Assembly: GCA_016213405.1 (NCBI GenBank)
Contig: JACRAM010000055.1
Location: 1 to 50,828 of the forward strand
DNA: 50,828 nucleotides
Reading direction: 5' to 3'
Source of the DNA: Bacteroidota bacterium
GTDB taxonomy: Bacteria; Bacteroidota; Bacteroidia; Palsa-948
In this document: in pieces, positions 17,361-24,361 of the stretch
How positions within the stretch are numbered: the first letter of the stretch is position 1
Layout of the letters: every line of letters starts with the position of its first letter
Position numbers and translations under genes: made by a program
Notes under the pieces: model-generated
Told to the model about the DNA's origin: nothing
The model's database searches: none
The model's input: the letters and a program-made list of their open reading frames with translations, nothing else

Positions 17361-17600
17361 GGACTTACGCAGTTTTTGGACTGAAGTCCAGATGTGCGAG
17401 AAATTTAATAGCCACGACCTTAAGGTCGTGGCAAATGAATGACAAAAGAAACGGCTTTAGCCAAATTGCGAAAGTAATAGGTGTATTGATATGACTGCAC
17501 TCCACCGCAATGAGAGTTGCAGAGTTATGCGTATGTTTGCTGTAAGTATTACAAGTCCCGAAGGGATGTGGTCTCCACTCCTTCGGAGGATACCCATTCG
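17361..17600. repeat. Cluster of perfect palindromes (REP-like)
   Basis: Within 240 bp: TGGACTGAAGTCCA (17377-17390); a 22-bp perfect palindrome with half-site GCCACGACCTT (17411-17432); GGCTTTAGCC (17453-17462); TCCCGAAGGGA (~17553-17563); CTCCTTCGGAGG (~17578-17589). It begins GGACTTACGC, a word I recall from the ends of some mobile elements, but no matching inverted end was located. It lies upstream of the SprB/PKD gene at 17666 and may be a mobile or structural element that also separates transcription units. Confidence 0.6.
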
Positions 17601-17665
17601 CCTCAAACAAAAAATACAAAGCAACCTTTCGCAGTTAGTTTGCATCTTACAATAAAACAAATACA

Positions 17666-19258
17666 ATGAAAACAAAATTACTTATTACAGCCATCTGCAT
17701 AAGTTGGGCGTTAAATGCATTCAGCCAATGCACCGTATCTTTAACGACAACAAACACAACCTGCAATGGAATCTGTGATGGCGTTATTACAGCAACTGCT
17801 TCCGGTGGAACTCCTCCTTATACATATCTCTGGAACATGGGAGCAACCTCTGCCACCATCACTGGACTTTGTGCAGGAGTTTATTCAATTACAATTACGG
17901 ATGCAATCGCCTGCACAGCGACAGCAAGTGCTGCTATCAGCCAGCCAGTAATGCTTTTGCTCAGTACAAGCACAACACCCGCCTGTGGTGTCAATAATGA
18001 TGGAACTGCAACAGTAAATCCTTCAGGCGGTACACCGCCTTACACATATGTTTGGAATTCTACACCTGCACAAAGCACACAGACAGCAGTGAATCTTAGC
18101 GCTGCAAATTTCACAGTAACAGTATCTGATGCTAATGGCTGTACTGCAACCGCTATAGTTACGATTACAACTGGAATTCGTTGCTGGGATACAAACGGAA
18201 ACGGAATAAATGATGTTGCAGAAGATTTAAATGCTGATGGATTCTGGGATGCGCTTGATTGCGTTAGTTCACCTGTTTCCATTTGTGCAGGGCAATGTGC
18301 AACACTCAGCACAGCAGGAGTAGCAACTTATTGGTGGAATCCCTCCGGGCAGACTACTGCGTCTATAGTTGCTTGTCCTACTGTAACCACAACGTATACT
18401 GTAATGATTGCAGATGCTAATGGATGTAATGATACTGCAACCACTACCGTAACCGTTTATCCTGTTCCCGTAGTTACCCTTGCAGGCAACATAACAATTT
18501 GCATGGGGCAAAGCGCAACATTATGCGCAAGTGGTGGAACATTTTATTCGTGGAGCATTGGTGCGACTACTGCTTGTATTCTTGTGAGTCCTACTGCAAC
18601 TACAACTTATACTGTAGTTGCCTCAAATGGTGGTTGCTCGGATACAGCAAGCATAATTGTAGCAGTAGATAGTTTAAACGCAAGTTTAATCTTAACTCCT
18701 GATACCGCGAATCCATTATTATGGTATGGATACCCTACTATAACAGGCACAGCTCCGTTTACATATTATTGGGATTTTGGTGATGGAAATAATTCCACGC
18801 AACCCGCTCCATCGCATACATACACTGTGGCTGGTAATTACATAATATGCTTAACAGTTACGGATGCGAACGGATGCATAAGTTCTATTTGCGATACTAC
18901 CTATAAAATGTCGCCTTCTGGCTTGATGCAAACTCTTATAGTCGTAAATCCATTAACAGGCACTTCTGAGTTAACTGCTTTGCAAAACATTTCCATCTAT
19001 CCAAACCCTTTTTCCACTCAAACAACTTTACAGATAGAAGTTCCACTGAAGAACGCAACTCTCACCGTTTACAACTTACAAGGGCAGACAGTGAAACAAT
19101 ATAACAATATAACAGGTCATTCATTTACTCTCTCGCGTGACAATCTTCCAAGCGGACTGTATTTCATTCGGCTTTCAACTCCCTCTCCCAGCGGGGGAGG
19201 GACACAGGGAGGGGGCAGTGTAATTGCAACAGGCAAATTAGTAATCGCGGACAAATAA
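17666..19258 (+). CDS. SprB/PKD-repeat surface protein with T9SS type A sorting domain
   Basis: 530 aa. Signal peptide MKTKLLITAICISWALNAFS precedes two SprB-like repeats (SGGTPPYTYLWNMGATSATI; NPSGGTPPYTYVWNS). An EF-hand/dockerin-like acidic stretch follows (DTNGNGINDVAEDLNADGFWD, a run of Asp/Asn ligands suggesting calcium). Then come two Ig-like units (CAGQCATLSTAG; CMGQSATLCASGG) and a PKD domain (FTYYWDFGDGNNSTQP... VAGNYIICLTVTDANG). The last ~90 residues are a T9SS sorting domain (ISIYPNPFSTQTTLQI, LTVYNLQGQTVKQY, LPSGLYFIRLS), interrupted between its last two strands by a repeat-encoded loop (PSPSGGGTQGGG). Likely an adhesin or part of the gliding/adhesion surface. It stands alone. 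Confidence 0.88.
   Translation: MKTKLLITAICISWALNAFSQCTVSLTTTNTTCNGICDGVITATASGGTPPYTYLWNMGATSATITGLCAGVYSITITDAIACTATASAAISQPVMLLLSTSTTPACGVNNDGTATVNPSGGTPPYTYVWNSTPAQSTQTAVNLSAANFTVTVSDANGCTATAIVTITTGIRCWDTNGNGINDVAEDLNADGFWDALDCVSSPVSICAGQCATLSTAGVATYWWNPSGQTTASIVACPTVTTTYTVMIADANGCNDTATTTVTVYPVPVVTLAGNITICMGQSATLCASGGTFYSWSIGATTACILVSPTATTTYTVVASNGGCSDTASIIVAVDSLNASLILTPDTANPLLWYGYPTITGTAPFTYYWDFGDGNNSTQPAPSHTYTVAGNYIICLTVTDANGCISSICDTTYKMSPSGLMQTLIVVNPLTGTSELTALQNISIYPNPFSTQTTLQIEVPLKNATLTVYNLQGQTVKQYNNITGHSFTLSRDNLPSGLYFIRLSTPSPSGGGTQGGGSVIATGKLVIADK
19180..19217 (+). repeat. Family B repeat inside the T9SS sorting domain
   Basis: CCCTCTCCCAGCGGGGGAGGG is an inverted repeat and is followed by ACACAGGGAGGGGGC. 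It encodes PSPSGGGTQGGG between LYFIRLS and VIATGKLVIADK, splitting the final beta-hairpin of the sorting domain without changing frame. Confidence 0.75.
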
Positions 19259-19330
19259 TTTCTCTCCTGAGGGTTGTGCCGGCAGGCAGTTTGTTTTTTC
19301 ATAAGTTTGTATGGTATGGATTATAAGTAT

Positions 19331-19370
19331 GAACCCCGTAGGATATTGGATTTTATCCAACGGGGTGAAC
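19331..19370. repeat. Family A repeat immediately upstream of the first TPR gene
   Basis: CCCCGTAGGATATTGG and TTTTATCCAACGGGGTGAAC form the unit. An open frame runs through it in phase with the TPR gene, but the signal peptide begins at the ATG at 19379, 9 nt after the repeat, so the repeat forms the 5' leader. Confidence 0.8.
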
Positions 19371-19378
19371 CCGTGAAA

Positions 19379-20800
19379 ATGCTCCGTGTTTTTTATATCC
19401 TGATTCTCTCTTCTTTCTTCTTTCATTTTTCTTCCGCGCAAAACCAGAATATTGATTCTCTCCTAAACCTAGTAAAAAAAGATAACGCAACTCCCTCCTC
19501 CCTCGTCTCTCGTCCCTCGTCCCTTTCTTCCGACACCAACAAAGTAAACCACCTCAATGCCCTCGCTTGGGAATATAAATACACCAATCCCGATTCCACT
19601 ATTCTCCTCGCTAAAGAAGCACTTGCGCTATGCGAGAAACTATCTTCTGTCTCCGAACTCCGAACTCCTGTCTCCAAACTAAAAGCAAACGCTTACGGTA
19701 CTTGCGGTGTGGGCTATTGGGTAAAAGGCGATTATCCGAACGCGCTTGAAAATTTTTTCAAAGCGCTGAAATTTGATGAAGAACAAAAAAATAAAAAAGG
19801 AATTGCAACACGCCTCGGCAACATCGGAGGTGTTTATTGGAATCAAGCCGATTATCCCAAGGCGCTGGATTATTATTTCAGGGCATTAAAAACATTTGAG
19901 GAACTTGGAGAGAAAGATAAAATTGCCACTGTGCTCGGCAACATCGGAGTTGTCTATTTCCGTCAAGCCGAAGCCAACGTTCATCCTGAGGAACGCAATC
20001 CTCTTTTCAAAAGGGTGCTGGAGTATTACTTCAGGGCATTGAAAATGAATGAAGAACTTGGCAATAAGAATAGAATCGCAACAGACCTCGGCAACATTGG
20101 CAATGTCTATCATGCCCAAACTGATTATCCCCGGGCGCTGAATTATTATTTCAGGGCATTGAAAATGGCGGAAGAACTCGGAGATAAAAATCGAATTGTA
20201 ATCTGGCTCGGCAATATCGGCTCACTTGATATTACAACCGGAAAATTTGCTGAAGCGGAAAAGTATCTCAAACAATCCGTTTTACTTGCAGAAGAAATCG
20301 GTTCTCTTGATGATTTAAAAGTAGGAAACCAATCCCTCAGCCAGCTTTACGACACTACGGGCAGATATCAATCAGCTCTTGAGCATTACAAAAAATACAT
20401 AGCCGTACGTGACAGTATCACTAACGATGAAAATACTAAGAAGCAAACACGCACGGAAATGAACTACGAGTTTGAAAAGAAAGAAGCAAAGGCAAAGGCA
20501 GAGGTTGAGGTTAAGGAAGCAGTAGCAGAAGCGGAAAGCAAAAAGCAAAAGATTGTTATATGGTCGGTGATGGCTGTATTGCTGTTAGTTGTAATCTTCG
20601 CAGTATTTATTTTCCGTGCACTGCGCATTACGCAAAAGCAAAAGCAACTCATCGAACAGCAAAAGAAAATTGTGGAGGAGAAGCAAAGCGAAATTCTCGC
20701 CAGCATCCGCTACGCGAAACGGATTCAGGATGCCATTCTGCCGAAGGAGAAGTATATTAATAAAACGCTTTACCGCCTCAAAGCCAAAATGCCGAAGTAA
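19379..20800 (+). CDS. TPR - transmembrane - coiled-coil protein A, phosphatase-less SpoIIE-type sensor
   Basis: 473 aa. Signal peptide MLRVFYILILSSFFFHFSSA; four or five TPRs (about residues 60-340, e.g. GNIGGVYWNQADYPKALDYY); a helical AKAEAEVKE-type stalk; one TM helix (~391-413); then a cytoplasmic coiled coil ending IRYAKRIQDAILP. In many Bacteroidota proteins this last motif links to a SpoIIE/PP2C phosphatase, but here the protein ends 18 residues later (KEKYINKTLYRLKAKMPK). The ATG at 19379 is chosen over upstream in-frame codons because it begins the signal peptide. Compared with protein C it has extra residues ATPSSLVSRPSSLSS (repeat DNA CTCGTCCCTCGTCCC) and SSVSELRTPVSK. First gene of a three-gene operon, 3-nt spacing. 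Confidence 0.88.
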   Translation: MLRVFYILILSSFFFHFSSAQNQNIDSLLNLVKKDNATPSSLVSRPSSLSSDTNKVNHLNALAWEYKYTNPDSTILLAKEALALCEKLSSVSELRTPVSKLKANAYGTCGVGYWVKGDYPNALENFFKALKFDEEQKNKKGIATRLGNIGGVYWNQADYPKALDYYFRALKTFEELGEKDKIATVLGNIGVVYFRQAEANVHPEERNPLFKRVLEYYFRALKMNEELGNKNRIATDLGNIGNVYHAQTDYPRALNYYFRALKMAEELGDKNRIVIWLGNIGSLDITTGKFAEAEKYLKQSVLLAEEIGSLDDLKVGNQSLSQLYDTTGRYQSALEHYKKYIAVRDSITNDENTKKQTRTEMNYEFEKKEAKAKAEVEVKEAVAEAESKKQKIVIWSVMAVLLLVVIFAVFIFRALRITQKQKQLIEQQKKIVEEKQSEILASIRYAKRIQDAILPKEKYINKTLYRLKAKMPK

Positions 20801-20803
20801 AAG

Positions 20804-22435
20804 ATGAAGAATAAAGTCTCAAGTCTCAAGTTCCACATTCCAAGTTCCAAGGAATACAAATCTTCTCTTGGGACTTGGTGCTTGGTGTTTGGGATTTGGT
20901 ACTTCTTCTTTTGCCAACTGCCAACTGCCTATTGCCAACTTTCTAAAGTGGACTCCCTCAATTCAATCATAAACAATTCTTCTTCGTCCGACACAGCTGT
21001 TGCTTCTGCTTATCTCAGCTTATCTGAAATATTATATTCCTCAAATCCCGACACGCTGATCCCGCTATGTAAAAGAATATTGAAAATTGTTGATGAAAAA
21101 ATCTCAGGAAGCAATCAGAAAGAGCGGCATTCCTTTCTTGTAGCAAAATCATCCGCGCTTAATAATATCGGATATGCGTATAATTTTCTGGGAGATATTT
21201 CAAAAGCGCTGGACTATTACCGGCAATCAATAAAAATAGATGAAGAATTGTCTGACAAACAGGGCATGGCTTCCACGCTGAATAACATAGGCGGCATTTA
21301 TGACAATCTGGGAGATATTACAAAGGCATTGGATTATTATCATAAGAGTTTAAAAATAAAAGAAACAATTCCTGACAAGCTTGGAATGGCCTATTCGTTT
21401 CAAAACATAGGAACGATTTACATCGGTCAGGGAGATACCGCAAACGCATTGGAATATTTTAACAAGAGTTTATCTTTAAGAGAAGAGATTTCAGACAAAC
21501 GAGGCATGGCGCAATCTCTGAACAACCTTGGCTACACCTATTATCATTCAGGAAATATTTCCAAAGCCATGGAATATTTTCAGAAAAGTATCTCCATAGA
21601 AGAAGAAATCCACAACAAGCGAGGCATTGCCAGTTCACTCAATAATATTGGAGGCATTTACCTGAATTTTGGTGACCCTTACTGTCAGCCCGCTGGAAGC
21701 AAAGCCTGCACACATCAAGGCATTGAAAAAGCATTTGAATATTATAAAAGGTCTTTGCAAATCAGGTTGGAAATTGCAGATAAAAAAGGAATAGCGCAAT
21801 CACTTCACAATGTGGGCGGGGTGTTTTTCAGGCAAGCAGCGTTGCAGGAAAAATTTTCGCTGAAGAAAGAACTTTACACATCAGCGCGCCATTATGCCGA
21901 CAGCTCCCTTCTGGTGAGCAAAGAACTGGGCTACCCCGAAATTATTCTAAGTTCTTCACGAATGCTTAGCAGCATAGATTCTGCACTGGGCAATTACAAG
22001 CTGGCGTTTGAATATTATAAACTTTTTATTCAAATGTCCGACAGCATAAAAAATACTGAAACACAAAAAGCCACTGTAAAAAAACAAATGCAATATGAGT
22101 TTGATAAAAAAGAAGCAGCCACAAAAGCAGAGAGCGATAAGCACGCGGCAGTAGCAGAAGCAGAGAGTAAAAAGCAAAAGATTGTTATATGGTCGGTGAT
22201 TGCTGTATTGTTGTTAATGATTGTGTTTGCCGGTTTTATCTTTCGTGCGCTTCGCATTACCCAAAAGCAAAAACAACTCATCGAACAGCAAAAGAAAATT
22301 GTGGAGGAGAAGCAAAGCGAAATTCTCGCCAGCATCCGCTACGCGAAACGCATTCAGGATGCCATTCTGCCCACGGAGAAATATATTCATAAAACCCTCG
22401 AACGGCTAAGAGCGAAAATGCCGAAAGACAATTAG
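20804..22435 (+). CDS. TPR - transmembrane - coiled-coil protein B, phosphatase-less SpoIIE-type sensor
   Basis: 543 aa. Residues ~22-46 are a signal-peptide-like hydrophobic stretch (SLGTWCLVFGIWYFFFCQLP... AYC) encoded by the family C repeat and an iterated CCAACTG word. About seven TPRs follow (residues ~120-400, e.g. NNIGGIYDNLGDITKALDYY). A TM helix lies at ~460-482, then a coiled coil and IRYAKRIQDAILPTEKYIHK, ending MPKDN with no PP2C domain. The insertion DPYCQPAGSKACTHQGIE, with two Cys, interrupts one TPR turn. The TPRs are predicted periplasmic and the coiled coil cytoplasmic, so it may pass a signal across the inner membrane. Starts 3 nt after gene A; 3 nt before the open frame of gene C. 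Confidence 0.88.
   Translation: MKNKVSSLKFHIPSSKEYKSSLGTWCLVFGIWYFFFCQLPTAYCQLSKVDSLNSIINNSSSSDTAVASAYLSLSEILYSSNPDTLIPLCKRILKIVDEKISGSNQKERHSFLVAKSSALNNIGYAYNFLGDISKALDYYRQSIKIDEELSDKQGMASTLNNIGGIYDNLGDITKALDYYHKSLKIKETIPDKLGMAYSFQNIGTIYIGQGDTANALEYFNKSLSLREEISDKRGMAQSLNNLGYTYYHSGNISKAMEYFQKSISIEEEIHNKRGIASSLNNIGGIYLNFGDPYCQPAGSKACTHQGIEKAFEYYKRSLQIRLEIADKKGIAQSLHNVGGVFFRQAALQEKFSLKKELYTSARHYADSSLLVSKELGYPEIILSSSRMLSSIDSALGNYKLAFEYYKLFIQMSDSIKNTETQKATVKKQMQYEFDKKEAATKAESDKHAAVAEAESKKQKIVIWSVIAVLLLMIVFAGFIFRALRITQKQKQLIEQQKKIVEEKQSEILASIRYAKRIQDAILPTEKYIHKTLERLRAKMPKDN
20817..20942. repeat. Family C repeat plus CCAACTG tandem word within the start of TPR gene B
   Basis: AAGTTCCACATTCCAAGTTC and its facing arm TTGGGACTTGGTGCTTGG (to ~20900) repeat the unit at 16173-16263. 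They are followed by GCCAACTGCCAACTGCCTAT (iterated 7-mer CCAACTG). The whole stretch is translated in phase as the leader and hydrophobic core of the signal peptide. Confidence 0.75.
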
Positions 22436-22437
22436 CA

Positions 22438-22598
22438 GATGAGTAAATGTGAAGATGTGCAGATGAAGAAAATAAATAAATACATACTGGCTTTCATTAG
22501 CATATCTGCAAATCAGCACATTCGCACATCCGCTTTCATCCGCACATTTGTTTTCATCAGCATATCCGCACATCTGCTCATCTACACATTTGCTTTTG
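22438..22598. repeat. Family D repeat (GCACATCTGC words) encoding the signal region of TPR gene C
   Basis: Iterated words such as GATGTGCAGATG, GCACATTCGCACATCCGC and GCACATCTGCTCATC fill the first ~160 bp. The left part (ATGTG) is complementary to the right part (CACAT), so the whole can fold back. A related string (GATGTGAAGATGTGCTGATA) lies at 35714-35757 in the kelch gene. Confidence 0.7.
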
Positions 22599-23941
22599 CT
22601 CAGCAGAACAAAATTGATTCTCTTTTAACATTGCTTAAAAAAGATAAGGAGGATACGAATAAGGTAAATCACTTAAATAATTTATCCCGCGAATACAGAT
22701 ACATTAACGCATTCGATTCTTCTCTTGCCTTAGCTAATAGCGCATTGAAACTGGCGAATGTTATTCTAACACTGAATGATAAGAACGGAATGAATCAAAC
22801 TGTTAAACAAACGGCTCAAAAAGGAATTGCCATTGCTTACAACAACATTGGGCTTGTTTATGATTACCATGGTGATTATCCCAATGCGCTGGATTATTAC
22901 ATTAAGGGGCTTAAGGTGGCTGAAGTATTAGAAAATAAAAACATCATGGCAGCCATTCTCGGAAATATTGGAAATGTTTATGATGCACAAGACGATTACA
23001 CCAAAGCACTTGACTATTATTTGAAGGCATTGAAAATCGCAGAAGAACTTGGAGATAAAAAAAGAATTGCAATCCAACTCGGCAATATCGGAAATGCCTA
23101 TAAAGAGCCAGCGAAAGCAGCAAGTGGTATAAAAGGCGCTAGCGATTCCTTATATAAAAAATCGCTGGATTATTATTTCAGGGCATTGAAAATAGATGAA
23201 GAGTTGGGCAATAAAAACGGAATAGCAAGACATCTTGGCAACATCGGACTTACCTATGATTATCAAGGTAATTATCCTAAAGCGCTGGACTATTGTTTCA
23301 AGGCACTGAAAATAACGGAAGAATTGGGAAATAAAAATGACATTGCAGCATGGCTCGGCAACATAGGAGCGATTTATACTAGAACTGGAAACTATAAAGA
23401 AGCAGAGTTTTACCTTAAAAGAGCTATTTCCCTTGATGACAGTATTGGCTCAATGAATGAATCCAGACAATTTGAAGAATACCTCTCTCAACTTTACGAT
23501 ACCACCGGCAGATACCAACTTGCTCTGGAGCATTACAAAAAAGCAATGGCGTTAAAAGACACTTTGTTCAGCGAGGAGAAGAACAAAGAAATCACCCGCA
23601 AAGAAATGACTTACGAGTTTGAGAAGAAAGCAGCAGCAGCAAAAGCCGAAGCGGATAAACAAGCTGCCGTAGCAGAAGCAGAAAGCAAAAAGCAAAAGAT
23701 TGTTATATGGTCAGTGATTGCTGTATTGCTGTTAGTGATTGTGTTTGCCGGTTTTATCTTTCGTGCGCTGCGCATCACGCAAAAACAAAAGCGTATTATA
23801 GAACAGCAAAAGAAAATAGTAGAAGAGAAGCAAAGCGAAATCCTCGCCAGCATCCGCTATGCGAAACGCATTCAGGATACAATATTGCCCACGGAGAAAT
23901 ATATTGATAAAACGCTGAAACGACTGATGAAAAATAATTAG
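22463..23941 (+). CDS. TPR - transmembrane - coiled-coil protein C, phosphatase-less SpoIIE-type sensor
   Basis: 492 aa from the ATG at 22463 (MKKINKYILAFISISAN); an upstream ATG at 22439 is in frame. The region up to AFAQQNKIDSLL is a long, odd signal segment built from family D repeat DNA (e.g. FIRTFVFISISAHLLIYTFA). About five TPRs follow (YNNIGLVYDYHGDYPNALDY; GNIGNVYDAQDDYTKALDYY). A stalk rich in KAEA leads to a TM helix at ~413-435 and a coiled coil with IRYAKRIQDTILPTEKYIDK; the protein stops at LKRLMKNN without a phosphatase domain. The TM-coiled-coil DNA is almost identical to genes A and B while the TPRs differ, implying different ligands and a common output. Last gene of the trio; convergent with siaC 37 bp away. 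Confidence 0.88.
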   Translation: MKKINKYILAFISISANQHIRTSAFIRTFVFISISAHLLIYTFAFAQQNKIDSLLTLLKKDKEDTNKVNHLNNLSREYRYINAFDSSLALANSALKLANVILTLNDKNGMNQTVKQTAQKGIAIAYNNIGLVYDYHGDYPNALDYYIKGLKVAEVLENKNIMAAILGNIGNVYDAQDDYTKALDYYLKALKIAEELGDKKRIAIQLGNIGNAYKEPAKAASGIKGASDSLYKKSLDYYFRALKIDEELGNKNGIARHLGNIGLTYDYQGNYPKALDYCFKALKITEELGNKNDIAAWLGNIGAIYTRTGNYKEAEFYLKRAISLDDSIGSMNESRQFEEYLSQLYDTTGRYQLALEHYKKAMALKDTLFSEEKNKEITRKEMTYEFEKKAAAAKAEADKQAAVAEAESKKQKIVIWSVIAVLLLVIVFAGFIFRALRITQKQKRIIEQQKKIVEEKQSEILASIRYAKRIQDTILPTEKYIDKTLKRLMKNN

Positions 23942-23948
23942 ATGATGA

Positions 23949-23979
23949 GCGCGACACGCGCCATCCCGCAAGGCGGGAT
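23949..23979. terminator. Two hairpins between convergent TPR gene C and siaC
   Basis: GCGCG-ACA-CGCGC (23949-23961) and ATCCCGC-AAG-GCGGGAT (23963-23979) are perfect stems with 3-nt loops in the 37-bp gap; the second touches the siaC stop codon. No T-run follows, so termination may be structural or rho-dependent. A REP-like nature is also possible. Confidence 0.5.
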
Positions 23980-24353
23980 CAGCATGAGCGGAATTGGAAA
24001 TCTAAATCGTAGAGAGATTCGTAGTGTTCTCCCATTTCTTTCATCTCATCATCCGCTTCTTCAAAATACCAAATAATCATAACCGCATGCCCTTTCTCAC
24101 GCATGGAGTCAAGAATGTCGAAAACATCCGTAAAGCACTTGCGCGATGAAGAATTGAAATACTCCATTTGAAAAGAGCATTCTGTCAGAGCGGCAGGTTG
24201 AAGAGCATAACTCACCATCCACCGGAGAATGGGAGTGAAAAATTCTCTGCCATCTTCAGGAAGAGCCCTCCCGCTGAAAATTAACTTTCCTGTTTCTGCA
24301 ACGAGAGAAACAGAGGGCAAACGTTCTGTAGCCGGTATAATGAGCGCATCCAT
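23979..24353 (-). CDS. siaC: SiaC-family regulatory phosphoprotein (DUF1987)
   Basis: 124 aa, the family's usual length. Family hallmarks are visible in order: an N-terminal strand pair (LIIPATERLPSVSL), IFSGRALPEDGREFFTPILR, CSFQMEYFNSSSRKCFTDVF, MIIWYFEEADDEMKEMGEHY and a final strand LDFQFR. In Pseudomonas, SiaC is a small cytosolic phosphoprotein phosphorylated by kinase SiaB and dephosphorylated by the PP2C/SpoIIE phosphatase SiaA; unphosphorylated SiaC activates a diguanylate cyclase. As I recall the acceptor is a Thr in an N-T-S-S motif; here the motif is N-S-S-S, so a Ser may be used. It lies 8 nt downstream of lpdA (same strand) and faces the three TPR/SpoIIE-linker genes, a meaningful neighbourhood. 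Confidence 0.85.
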   Translation of the reverse strand: MDALIIPATERLPSVSLVAETGKLIFSGRALPEDGREFFTPILRWMVSYALQPAALTECSFQMEYFNSSSRKCFTDVFDILDSMREKGHAVMIIWYFEEADDEMKEMGEHYESLYDLDFQFRSC

Positions 24354-24361
24354 TTGTATTA

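Noticed and set aside
19274-19378. N-terminal extension of TPR protein A
   Set aside because: The extra residues are encoded by a family A repeat and leader DNA; a clean signal peptide starts at ATG 19379.
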